Positions 10,831-20,439 of a stretch of DNA of 64,000 bases are shown one piece after another. How positions within the stretch are numbered: position 1 is the stretch's first letter; every line of letters starts with the position of its first letter. Below the pieces are notes generated by a model, which worked only from the letters and a program-made list of their open reading frames with translations, ran no database searches and was not told where the DNA came from. Position numbers and translations under genes: made by a program. The DNA is from Phocoena phocoena (Eukaryota > Chordata > Mammalia > Artiodactyla > Phocoenidae): positions 138,720,281-138,784,280 of the forward strand of contig NC_089222.1 of NCBI RefSeq assembly GCF_963924675.1, given 5' to 3'.

Positions 10831-11606
10831 AGACGATTAATTTTCGGGGAATTCCGACGGGGAAGGAAGGCTGTGCCCGGAAAGGCGGGAGGGGGGGTTG
10901 AAATCCGTGGGAATGCCTGGGAGAGCCTGCACAGCCTAAAGTTTTTATGATGGCTCCGTCCATAATTTCTGTACGCTTGCATTGGCCGCCTCAAAGACCG
11001 AGCGACAGGATTTAATCAAGGTGTCAGCCGCAGGGGCATCGTGAATGCGGGCGAAGCGTCCGGAATTCCTGAGATGTCTGAAACGCGGAGGCGGCCTCTT
11101 CCCCACCCCCCGCCGCAGCCTCCGTGGGCATTTTCCGGCGAGGGGGGCACGCGAGCCCTTCGAAGAACAGCTTAAATCCGCGGACGTGCGCGGCTGGCGC
11201 CCTCCCCGGGGATGAAGGTGAGAACCCCCGGCCCGGGTGCGCGACGGGTGGGTTCCCCGGGTCCCCGCGTGGCCTCAGAGTCCGGCCCCCCTCCCCCCGG
11301 AGCGGGCGGGGCTGCGGGCGCACAACGCGGAAGCGCTGGGCTGCGAGGGCGGTGGCGCAGGGCCAGCGCGCGCTCTGCGGGCCGCAGTCGGCGCGGGCGC
11401 GGCCGGCGCGGCGGGAGCGGGGCGGGGCGCGGCTGGGCGGCCGGGGAAGAGGCGGGCGCTCGCGCACAGGCCGGGCTGCCGCCTCGCCCCCCTTCCTCTT
11501 CCCCTTCCCTACCTCGGCCCGGCCATCCCCCTCTTCTCCCCTCCCCCGAGCGAATCACGCGCCCTCCTCTGACACTCGTAGCGAGCCCGAACTCCGAATT
11601 TATCCT

Positions 11607-11614
11607 TCACGTGA
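11607..11614 (+). promoter_or_regulatory. Palindromic E-box
   Basis: TCACGTGA lies inside the CpG island about 180 bp upstream of the likely start region. CACGTG flanked by T and A is the preferred site of MiT/USF-type bHLH-zip factors. Which factor binds is unknown. Confidence 0.6.
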
Positions 11615-11677
11615 CCTGAGGGGGTTGGGTGGTTGGTTGGGGACGGAGGGGGAGAGGGAAAGGAGGGAACGGAATCT

Positions 11678-11749
11678 GACGTTGCCCGAGCAACAGGCCC
11701 CGCCCGCCGGCTTGGGGCCGGGGGGCGGGAGGAGGACGTCAGCACGTCA
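11678..11749 (+). promoter_or_regulatory. Cluster of CRE-like sites and an RFX X-box
   Basis: Within 72 bp there is TGACG at 11678-11682, GTTGCCCGAGCAAC at 11681-11694, GACGTCA at 11735-11741 and CGTCA at 11746-11750. The 14-mer fits the RFX consensus GTNRCC-N(0-3)-RGYAAC in both half-sites. GACGTCA is seven of eight bases of a full CRE. X-box and CRE together are known from RFX/CREB-controlled promoters; use here is inferred from motif alone. Confidence 0.65.
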
Positions 11750-11802
11750 GCCGGGGTTTTGCGTTTTGATTGACAGTTGCTATAGCGACCGGGTCGGTCC
11801 GT

Positions 11803-11812
11803 CGCCATTTTG
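11803..11812 (+). promoter_or_regulatory. YY1-like element near the likely transcription start
   Basis: CGCCATTTTG matches the YY1 core in the orientation often found just downstream of TATA-less start sites. Its place, between the CRE/X-box cluster and the long GC-rich exon, is my main reason to put the start near 11,790. Related elements occur at 12279-12287 and 12779-12788. A TATA-like AATAAAAAG at about 11857-11865 would allow an alternative start near 11,890. Confidence 0.5.
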
Positions 11813-12100
11813 TTGGTTGGTTTTTTTTTAAACCCTTTCGCTTCCCGCCCGAATAATAATAAAAAGCCCCATTGGAGTGAGGCGGGGGTGGCGGCGGCAA
11901 GAGCGGCGGGGGGATCCGGGGAGACTGCTGCCGTCGCTGCTGCTGATCGCGGCCCGGGACGGGCTCAGGGAGCGGACACCCCGAGCGGGGGGTGCGGGCG
12001 CCGCCGCCGCCGCCGCTTCTGCTGCTGTTCCTGCTGCTGCTGTTGGTGCCGCTGCCGCCGCCGGCGAGCGGGCGGGACCGGTGTGAGTGTGAGAGTGTGT

Positions 12101-12106
12101 ATGTGA
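12101..12106 (+). promoter_or_regulatory. Start-stop upstream element (AUG-UGA)
   Basis: ATG directly followed by in-frame TGA. Start-stop elements are known in other genes to stall ribosomes and lower downstream translation. The context is weak (T at -3, T at +4), so leaky scanning is likely. It is the only ATG in the exon. Confidence 0.6.
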
Positions 12107-12166
12107 GTGAGCGTGTGCGAGGACGAGTGTGCGTGCGTGTGTGTGTGAGTGTCTGTCTGTCTGTGC

Positions 12167-12192
12167 GGGGACTCGGGGGCGGGCGGTTCGGG
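12167..12192 (+). promoter_or_regulatory. G-quadruplex motif in the 5' UTR
   Basis: Four G-runs of at least three (12167-12170, 12175-12179, 12181-12183, 12190-12192) with loops of 4, 1 and 6 bases satisfy the standard G-quadruplex pattern on the + strand, hence in the RNA. Possible effects on translation are inferred from other 5' UTRs. Confidence 0.65.
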
Positions 12193-12208
12193 CTCTCCTG
12201 GCGGAGGA

Positions 12209-12235
12209 GCCGCCGCCGCCGCCGCCGCCGCCGCC
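12209..12235 (+). repeat. (GCC)9 trinucleotide repeat
   Basis: Nine uninterrupted GCC units inside the first exon. A shorter (GCC)5 tract lies near 12,000-12,015, followed by CTG-rich units. Such 5' UTR CGG/GCC tracts vary in length in mammals. Confidence 0.95.
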
Positions 12236-13621
12236 GCTCGGGCCCCGGCGCTTCTCGCTGCGCAGGTTTGGAGCGCGCGCCATTTTGTGAGATTTACAAA
12301 ATCCTCCTCTGGAAGAAGCCACCGGCAGCGGCCGCGACTCGGCGCCCGGCCTCGCTGCCGCCGCCGCCCTCCGCGCCGGGCCGGGCCTCGCGGCCCCGCC
12401 GCCGGGACTCGGGGTCCGGGGACTGCGGTATTTGCCGGGGAGGGTGCTGTCGCCTCCCCGGCCCCGGGCGCCGCTGGAACCGTGAGCCGGAGAGAGACTG
12501 AGGAGGCTGCGGCTCGGCCGCGGAGCCGGGAGCGCCGGGGGCGGAGAGAGGAGGCCGGGGCGGCGCTGGCTGCGGAGGCCGCGGCGAGAGCGCAGCGGCG
12601 AGAGCCCGAGGCAGAGACTCACCGGAGGGAACGGCGCGAGCGCCCCGCCATCGTCCCGGTGAGTGTCCGGCCCGGCCCGGCCCAGCCGCGGCCCCGGCCC
12701 CGCCCGGCCCGGCGCCCGGCTCCCCCCGCGGCCTGCAACCGGGCCCGTGCCGAGGCCGGCCGGGCGGAGGGAGGGACCTGCCATTTTAGGAGGAGGCGCC
12801 GCGGCCCGGGGCCGGCCGCCGGGGGAGGGAGCCCGACAGGCCCGGTCCCGCAGGAGAGGCGGGTGCGAGCGGAGGGAAAGTTGCGGAGGGTGGGAGATGG
12901 GGCCGCGGCCTCCCGGGAGCTCCCGGGAGCCGGGGCCTGGGGTCCGGAGAAAGCGCCAGACCTTCACTGGTCGCCCGAGCGAAGGGGAGGAGGTTGTCTT
13001 CCTCCTCCTCCTCTTCCTCCTCATCCTCTTCCCCCAGCTCCTCCCTCGTCCCTCCTCTTGGTCCCCACCAGTGTGGGAACGGCCGGGGTTCTCCGCAAGG
13101 ACAATGCGCGGGTTAAGAAAATGGGGCTGGCTGCCGGGCTAGGCGCCGGGGAAGGTCGCGAGCCCGGTCCCCGCGCGGCCCTTTTGGGGTGTGTGCTGGA
13201 GCCAGGGCACTCGGCATGCTCCGAAGTTGTGCAGTGAGTGCAAGTGAGCCCGGCCAGTCGAGGTGGATTGATGACTTGTTTAGCAGCGGGAGGAATTGGT
13301 GGCTGAGGATGCGTAAATTATAATTGATACCTGGGTATTGCAACGGAACTTCACAAGTCTTTTAATAGGCACAGACCCCCTCTCGTTTAGAGACACCGGA
13401 GCTGCTGAATAGCTTCACACTTAGCGAAAGGCCCCTCCCGGGTCCGAAATAGTTAAAAATGGCAGAATTAGTGAGTGAGTGACTCTGACCACTTCTCTGT
13501 GCCTGTCGTCCAACCCTTGGATGATGTGAATCTTGTAATCGTGGTGCAGTACTTGAATGCCAGCACCATTTGGTTCTTGAATTCCCCCCAAGTTGTTAGA
13601 AAATACACCTTATAACATTGT

Positions 13622-13815
13622 TTTCACACTGATTTAAAGATTAGGACGAATAGTGCCAGGCACTTTTCTTCAGGGCCTTATGTGTATTAAGTCGCTTATC
13701 CTCCCGGTAGGAACTGTTACCCATTTCACAGATGAGGAAACTGAGCGGTGACTCATCCAAGGTCATACAGCTGGGACCAGGAGTCTGTAGCCAGCCTGGG
13801 CTCTTAATCACTAGG
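13622..13815 (-). repeat. MIR SINE
   Basis: Antisense MIR order: 'tagtgccaggcacttttctt', 'ccatttcacagatgaggaaactgag', 'aaggtcatacagctgggacc', 'agcctgggctctt'. It is the only clear repeat for more than 3 kb. Confidence 0.85.
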
Positions 13816-13849
13816 GTATAACTCATTATTGTAAATACCGGCAAATTTT

Positions 13850-16800
13850 GGAGCGATCTGTGTGTAATGACTCAGGATTCTAACCTAGAGGTTCTGTCCA
13901 CGTATAGTGTTTTGCATGGAATTAACTTTGTGGTTTGCGGAAGCGGAAAGGAAAGGTTGAGGTGAGGGCCTCTGAATGAAACTAACTAGTCAGCTTCTGC
14001 TCCCCCCGCCCGCCCCCCCCCGCTCCCAATCAAACTACGTAGACAATTTTTGAATGGAAGGAATTAAAAAATATTCTTCAGTGCGTTTTGTTCACACTTA
14101 AATTTAATTATAGTCATGTAAGTATTGATGAGTCATAAGAAAGTTTTGTGCAAAGTTATTTTTAGTTACTTTTTATCTTTGAATACTTAAGATTTTCTCT
14201 GTGATCCCTTACACTTTACATATACAAAGTATTTAAGAATGGATATATTTAGATTTTGGGGGCGTTTTCATAATTCAGTGGAATTACCTTTAGCTTTTGT
14301 TTTGTAAACTTCTCATATCTTGATAAGTTATGAGAATTTTTTTTCAGCTAGAGTATAAATGTGGAAAGAATTAAAATTTCAGGTGCTAAGATTTTAAACG
14401 GAAGAGCATTTCAAAGAGACTGCAGTTATGAAAAAAGTTCACTCAGTTAGATTAAGATTTTTAGTATACATATGACTTACACTTAAAGTACCCCAGCGCT
14501 TTTGGAGGATTTGCCTTGGAATAGCAGGGATGTTTATGGTGGCTGTCCAAATTCATTTAGACTTCAAACCTTGCCAAAAAGTTGAGTCCTGTCAATGTCT
14601 ACAGCAAGTTGTAATGTAAAATGAGTATAAAAAGTTCATAAGAAGCGTAAGCTCAGAAGTTAATTATCCTGAAAGGAAGGGTCACTCCTGTGTCTGTAAG
14701 GTGAAGACTCACTCCTTTGAAATCTAAAAAAGATTATGGATTTGAATAGAATTAAGTGAGTGGATGGTCCTTATTGGTAGGGGTGGGAAATGGACTAAGT
14801 GGTCTAGTGAGATCTTGTTTTTGTTTGGAATATGGAATTTAGGTTTAAGATCGTTTCTTACATTTCTTTTAAAGACTCTTTGGTGGAATTCAATGGAAAC
14901 TTAAACATACATAGTTACTGTGTCCTGGGGATTCAAAAATTGAGTTAATCCAGCCTCTTTTAAGGGCACTAACATTCAAAACAAATGAAGATGTTCCATT
15001 GTAATGCAGTGTCTTGTTTGGGAATGTAGATGTTAAAAAAAACCCTGCCTTAGAATTTTTTTCCTCTAGAATATTGTCTGATGTGTGCCCCTTAGTTTCA
15101 TTTATGGAGGTTTTTTTGTGTGTATGACTTAGAGATGTTGTGGTGGGGAGTGTGGTAAGTGCAACAACTGGTATTTAAAGAATTTACATAGGTTTTTGTA
15201 GAGCTACAAATCACCATGAAACCAAATTTAAGATAACTTGTTATAATACGTGGTGAGAGTGACCTTTGGCATATGTTTTGTTTTGAAACTATGTAAAGAA
15301 AGAAGATGCTAATTTGTATTGAATCTTGGGTACTACTTGAAAACGAAACAAAAAACAGGTTAGAAGTTTAGAATGCCCAGGGATGTTTTCACATGCATGT
15401 TTATGCTTGGCAACTATCTAGTCATGGGGAGAAAACTTGAATAGAAGTAACTTTATTATGAGTGAGAAGGGAATTAATTGCCTTCTACATGATCTTAAAA
15501 ATAAGCTTAATAGAAGAGGGGGCTTCATTTGTGACTTTATTTGTGGTAAGGTGTGTGCCAAATTTTCTTTGCTTTAACATTCACTTTTCTCTTGTCTCAA
15601 AGAACTTTCACATTTCCTACACACCCACCCCCACCCGCAAGCAGTTTCTCTTTTTATTTCCCCCCCCCCCCGAGAAAAACTTTATCTCAACCCAGCAGAA
15701 CCCCAAAACTTCCAGAGTCTTTATAAAGAACTTGACTTTTCTCTCCCAAAATTTTAGTAGTCTTAGAATTTTGTTGTATTACTATCAGTAATTTAAATTG
15801 TGAGCTAAGAATCACTATTTTCTGTTGAGTTTTTTGGTGGTTTTACCTCCAGATACTTGTGTGTATTTTCTGTTTAGAAGTAAAGATATTACTTGAAGCT
15901 ATCAAACATGATCACCTGAAACTTGAAACTATCATACTTTGCCCTGTAAGGTGAAATGCGTGACTTTATTACTTTCGTGTGAGCACCTTACGTGTATACA
16001 TAGTGGTTATGCTTTTGGAAGGACTTCTTACCATATATCATTTTGACAATGGGCAACGTTTTGATGGCTAGAGAAATTATAGTAATTCATAACCCAAGGT
16101 GTGCACAGTTTTGGTTTAAAAATTTTGGGGGAGGGGGTTAAAATTTGTGGTTAATTACTTGGAAAAATCATCAAATTATTTTAAATTACTTAAAATTTCT
16201 CCCCAGTTGCCTCTAAATAAAGAAATCATTTGAAATCTTGCCTTATGTCAATGCTATAATGTTAAGCTAGAGCTGTGAAGTTTACCATTGGTTATGTGAA
16301 AGTGAAATGTTGACTTCACATGACTAAAGTAATTAATTTAAGGCTCATATTAGGCAATTAGAGACAAGTCTTGTTTCCTAACCTAGTGGCTACAGGCAGC
16401 CTTAGTTTCATTTTTTGGTATATGGAAACAAAATGACTTGGAAATATTGCATTGTATAAACCAGCTAAATGTTTTTAAAAAGTTATGGTTTTGCTTTGAA
16501 ATCCTACTTCCAGAGTTGTATAACAATTTAAAATTCTTTATTGGAGATAACTTATGGTACATTGAACATCTAAGATAATGTGGTTCCTTGTAGGCATACT
16601 TTTTGCTAATACAGAACCATTTTGGCTTTTCAGCAATTGATTCTTCTCCCAGAGCTATGTATCCTCTCTTCTAGAAGGTGACTTTTAAAAGTTTGTAATA
16701 CTGTTAAAGTTTTGTTTGTTTGATGGACATGTGCCCATATCTGATACATAGTGCATAATAGTTTAAAATGTATCTTTACTCTTGATGAATTATTTTCAGT

Positions 16801-17120
16801 TTTATCTCCCCATAATTGGATTGCTTGTTCAAATTGATTTTGTGGAGAGGGGCTTAGTGAACTGGTTTAACATGGAATGAAACTGGTTTCAGCATCACCT
16901 CTATTTTAAATAACATACCTGTTCATTAAATAATCCCCTTATTTCTCTAAATATATAAAATTTCGACTGGAAAGAGTTTATTATTTTTTTAAGTTTTATG
17001 GATATTTGTGGTTAATTAAGGTTGGCAGTTTAGCACATGCATTTGGGTAAGAAGATGCTCAAATTGTGACATCTATCCAAAATCTGCTTGATAGCAAGTT
17101 AGAGATAGCAGTTGAGGAAG
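13850..17120. other. Repeat-poor 5' part of the intron
   Basis: About 3.3 kb with no recognisable SINE, L1 or LTR, AT-rich, with only short homopolymers such as the poly(C) run at about 15,660-15,671. Absence of insertions next to a CpG-island promoter is common where intronic enhancers or conserved sequence occur; conservation was not tested. Confidence 0.5.
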
Positions 17121-17124
17121 CATG

Positions 17125-17335
17125 ATAACTGTGGAGAGAGTATTGGCCTGTGAGATGGTGCCAGGCAGAGCCTCCTGAGTCAGGCAGGTCTGGAATCTCA
17201 ACAGGTCCTGCCACTCACTGGCAGTGTGGACTTAAGGCACAGTGATTTTGCTAAGTATCAGTTTTTTCATAGTAAAATGGGGTTGATGATACTTACCATG
17301 GGGTTCTTGTGAAGACTGAGATAGCACACATACAT
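17125..17335 (+). repeat. MIR SINE
   Basis: Sense MIR phrases: 'tctggaatctcaacaggtcctgccactcac', 'agtgtggacttaaggcac', 'tatcagttttttcatagtaaaatgggg', 'ttcttgtgaagactgaga'. Confidence 0.8.
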
Positions 17336-17665
17336 TTCTTAATAGCTTTCTCCCTCTTTCCTCTTCTTCATTGATACTCATCCTTATGGTCTCAGCATAA
17401 ATGCTACTTCTTCAGAGGCCTTCCCCCAAACCCCAGTCTAATTAAGATTCCTTGGCCATGCATTCTTACAGACTCTGCTTTTTTTGACAGCCATCACTAA
17501 ATGTTGCTATACAGTTATTCATATGTACGCGTAAGTACACGTACTCATTTATTGTCTGTCTCTCCCTCTCTCCACTAAACTGTAAGGTCCATCTGGACAG
17601 GAATAATTCTGTAACCCCAATGCCTGGCACATAACAGGTGTAGCTAAATGTACATGTAAATGGAA
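17335..17665 (+). mobile_element. L2 LINE 3' end
   Basis: 'cagaggccttcccccaaacc' followed by 'ctgtaaggtccatctggacagg', 'aatgcctggcacataacagg' is the usual sense 3' end of L2. Confidence 0.8.
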
Positions 17666-18004
17666 TGATGGAATGAGGAACCTGTGTGCCACATCCTGCC
17701 TGAGCACCATTCCTTAGTTCTGCAACCTTGGGCAAAGTAGCTTCTGAGCTTTAGTATCCTGTATCCAGATGTGCAGAGCACCCGCTGCCTTGCCTAGGAT
17801 TTTGAGAATGTGAAATGAGATACTGTAATGAGGTGTTCTGCAAAAAGTGTAAAATGTAAGTTGGTACAGTAGCAATAATTTCAGTAGTGAGATTACCCAA
17901 GAATTTATAATTAGAGTTTCAGCTTTCCTGAGCTGGTAAGTAGCTGTTATGTAATATTTATTAGTAACTTAATCTTTCTATATGCATTAGTTGGAACACA
18001 AGAT

Positions 18005-18345
18005 TGGACCTATGTTCAGACTAAATACAGTGGCTTAAACAAGGAGTTTACTTCTTTCTCATATAAGTAGCCTAAGGCTGATTGTGGTGGCTCCAAGATA
18101 TAGGGGATCTTGGTTCCTTCTGTCTTGTTTTCCTATGCTTAAGGGGACACCATTTCCTATATAGTTCAAGACAGCTGCTCACCACATTCACAGTCCAGGA
18201 ACAGGATGTGGGGAGAGGACATCCCCTCTTTAAAGACAAACCTGGAAGTTGCATATGTGACTTCTGTTCATACCCATTGGTCAGAACTTAGATGGCCACA
18301 TGTAGCTGCAAAGGAGGCTGGGATATGTGGTCTTCAGTAGGTGGC
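18005..18345 (-). mobile_element. Ancient LTR-like or MER remnant
   Basis: 'cagtggcttaaacaaggag', 'tatttcct...' text and the ending 'tggccacatgtagctgcaaaggaggctggga' recur in related form at about 41,790-42,160 (ending 'tggccatacccagctgcaagggaagctggga'). The two copies therefore belong to one repeat family, probably an old MaLR-type LTR; I cannot name it securely. Confidence 0.5.
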
Positions 18346-18510
18346 TGTTTGGCTGAAAATCTGTTTCTACTGAAAGAAGAGAATCGGGGGGGTGGGGTGG
18401 GGGGATTATGAAACATTGCCTGTCACACTTTCAAATGTTTTGGAAGAAACTTACAGAAATGAACTTTGAAAAGACAACTTATTGCACTAATTAATAAGTT
18501 TATATTCCAT

Positions 18511-18530
18511 ATTTGCTCTTTTGAGCAAAT
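18511..18530. repeat. Perfect short hairpin
   Basis: Arms ATTTGCTC and GAGCAAAT pair exactly around a TTTT loop. No transcription unit other than the host intron is evident around it. Confidence 0.8.
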
Positions 18531-19019
18531 TACTCTTTTGAACTATGGTGTACAAATTGAAATAGACTATCAGTACATAGTATATAGAGTATATACATAC
18601 GTAGTCAGATTAGAAAAAATGTAACAACTTCTTGTAGTGAAGGAATTTTGGGTCACATTATTTTACTATGGTATTTTCTGATAGAAACATGATTCTTGAT
18701 TGCTTTGACTATTATATGTAAATAGTATTTGAAATCTAAGCTCTTGGATTTAGTTTTAGCAGTCCCCTTGACTGTTTTGTATGTATTTGTGCTCATATCC
18801 TCAGCAAGCAATACTAGGATATTGTGATTCAGTATCGCAATATCTTGTTAGGTTTTCAGTAAATGTTTGAATCACTGAAGTAGCAAGGAGGATGATAGCA
18901 GTGCTATTTAAACATTTACCGTCCAGGATCTTCCTCTTTATTTCATGGGTTTGTCAAAAGAGGAAGGTCTAGGATTCTTTGAACTAGCGTATAATTAGGT
19001 CAAGTAGAGACCTGAGGAA

Positions 19020-19180
19020 CTAATGGGTCTCAAACAGTTTTCAGGAGAACTTGTCAAAGTTGTGGGATTCCCAAGCTCCGATACTTCTCTTTCTGTAGGT
19101 ATGGGTGACACTCTACAATCCCCTTTGTTAATTTGGACTCCAGGTAATCCTGATGCAGTAGAAACATTTTGAGAAACATA
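19020..19180. mobile_element. MER5-like DNA transposon remnant
   Basis: 'tctcaaacagttttcaggag' at one end and 'cctgatgcagtagaaacattttgagaaac' at the other resemble the ends of non-autonomous hAT elements of the MER5 group. The middle is too diverged to be sure. Confidence 0.45.
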
Positions 19181-19318
19181 GACATAGTTCATCTCTCATT
19201 TTAGAGAAGGAAAGGGATGCAGAGAAAATAAATGACTTAACCAGTGCCTCAGGATAAGCAGGTCTGGGAGTTCTTTGTTCTTTCTACAGAAGAGGGGACA
19301 GAGAATAGAGTACAACTG

Positions 19319-19325
<7 letters not shown>

Positions 19326-19351
<26 letters not shown>

Positions 19352-19540
19352 GGTACGCGGGCCTCTCACTGTTGTGGCCTCTCCCGTTGCGGAGCGCAGG
19401 CTCCGGACGCGCAGGCTCAGCGGTCATGGCTCACGGGCCCAGCCACTCCGCGGCATGTGGGATCTTCCAGGACCGGGGCACGAACCCATGTCCCCTACAT
19501 CGGCAGGCGGACTCTCAACCACTGCGCCACCAGGGAAGCC
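19326..19540 (-). mobile_element. CHR-type SINE, short young subfamily
   Basis: Poly(T) of about 29, then 'gcggtacgcgggcctctcac' and the inverted head 'ccaccagggaagcc'. The duplication 'ctgcattttt' occurs at 19316 and 19541. Inserted antisense to the host gene. Confidence 0.93.
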
Positions 19541-19866
19541 CTGCATTTTTGATTTTATAGGAAGATCTGTTGTTTTCAAATATGTTGCTATTTATGTGTG
19601 AGCTCATTGGTAGCGAATGGTTGGCTCACTTACCTGTCTTCTTAGCCTCTTAGAAGAATAGCCTGAGTTGGTCAAATAGTATTTAAAGGTGGGAAGCTGA
19701 GGTTTTAATTCAGGTATAGTTAGTGTCGGTGCTGTAGTGGGTAGGGTAGTGTATCTCCAGGGTTAGGGTAGATGACAGGTAGGTTTTGACCTGGCATGTT
19801 TAGAAGAAACAAAGGGAGGTCATGTCCTCAAATTATTACTTGCCTTTTCTTCTGGTTTGCTTGCAG

Positions 19867-19899
19867 TTCTCAGTGTTGAATTCATTCCTTTAGATTAAG
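19867..19899 (+). other. Possible small noncoding exon
   Basis: A pyrimidine-rich acceptor ('ccttttcttctggtttgcttgcag', 19843-19866) and a consensus donor AAG|GTAAGA at 19899/19900 frame 33 bases. The frame reads stop codons in at least one phase, and no similarity is known. It could be an alternative 5' UTR exon or chance; RNA reads would decide. Confidence 0.2.
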
Positions 19900-20439
19900 G
19901 TAAGAGCTGGATTCCCTAATTTAAAGTGGAAATATTCCCAGAGGAATATCCTTTATCTGTTATCAGGCTAACACTTTATTTTTATCATTTAGCTGGCTGT
20001 CATTTTAAACATTGGAGAGTAGCACCTGCACTAATAAGAGAGCTTTTTGGGACGGGGAGGGAAGGGTAGGGCACATGTGCCCTTGCCCAAGGAAAATGAA
20101 GGGCATGTTTGAGAAATGTCTGCTTGTGGTGCAGTCCTGGAAGGGTTCACGGAGGCTTCTCTGGTGGCCGGAGGTTGGTAGCATTAGACTGGCACTTGCT
20201 GGCCTTCTGTTGCTAAGAGTGTCCGTAATGGGACTGTGGTTAATTTTGCTGAGGACCACTGGGCTTGATGGAATACGGAGTCATTGGAGTAGGAGTGTTC
20301 TCTTTTTCTTAGTGTTTTTTCATTGTTTTAGGGCTCCTATTTGAGCAGTCTTATATCAGACATAAAAGGTATCATTTTGATCTAGAGAATTTTAGTTCTT
20401 AACAATCAACAAGTTATGTATTTTCACGATTAAAAATAA

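Larger units (their letters stand above)
11790..12658 (+). other. Noncoding first exon (5' UTR) of an unnamed gene
   Basis: The right end is firm by sequence: CCG at 12656-12658 is followed by GTGAGT, a consensus donor. The left end is inferred from promoter motifs and could lie anywhere from about 11,780 to 12,240. The exon is about 70-80% GC, with (GCC)n and CTG-rich tracts and a GT-rich stretch at about 12081-12166. I find one ATG only, at 12101-12103, followed at once by TGA, so the exon codes for no protein from ATG. Long frames across it on both strands depend on non-ATG starts or simply reflect GC content. The gene's coding start must be in a later exon outside or hidden in the window. 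I could not identify the gene by reading the exon; this needs a comparison with mammalian transcripts. Confidence 0.75.
10835..13235 (+). promoter_or_regulatory. CpG island with gene promoter
   Basis: CpG dinucleotides are rare in most of the window but dense here, with the densest part at about 11,030-13,200. The island carries motifs typical of a housekeeping or developmental promoter: inverted CCAAT (ATTGG) at 10981-10985 and 11871-11875, a palindromic E-box TCACGTGA at 11607-11614, an RFX X-box at 11681-11694, CRE-like sites at 11678-11749, an E2F-like TTCCCGCC at 11842-11849 and YY1-like GCCATTTT elements. The position of a consensus donor at 12659 sets the direction of the main transcript as rightward. 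The island probably also supports divergent or antisense transcription, which I can only infer. Confidence 0.92.

Noticed and set aside
12279..12658. Naming the gene from its 5' UTR
   Set aside because: Several human genes have CpG-island noncoding first exons followed by very large introns. I could not recall a transcript that matches these bases with certainty, so no symbol is given.
11828..13024. 398-codon open frame on the minus strand across the CpG island, and similarly long frames on the plus strand (12149-13237, 11124-11831)
   Set aside because: All frames are open because stops are AT-rich and the DNA is very GC-rich. The translations are low-complexity Arg/Pro/Ala/Gly, overlap on both strands and cross the clear splice donor at 12659.
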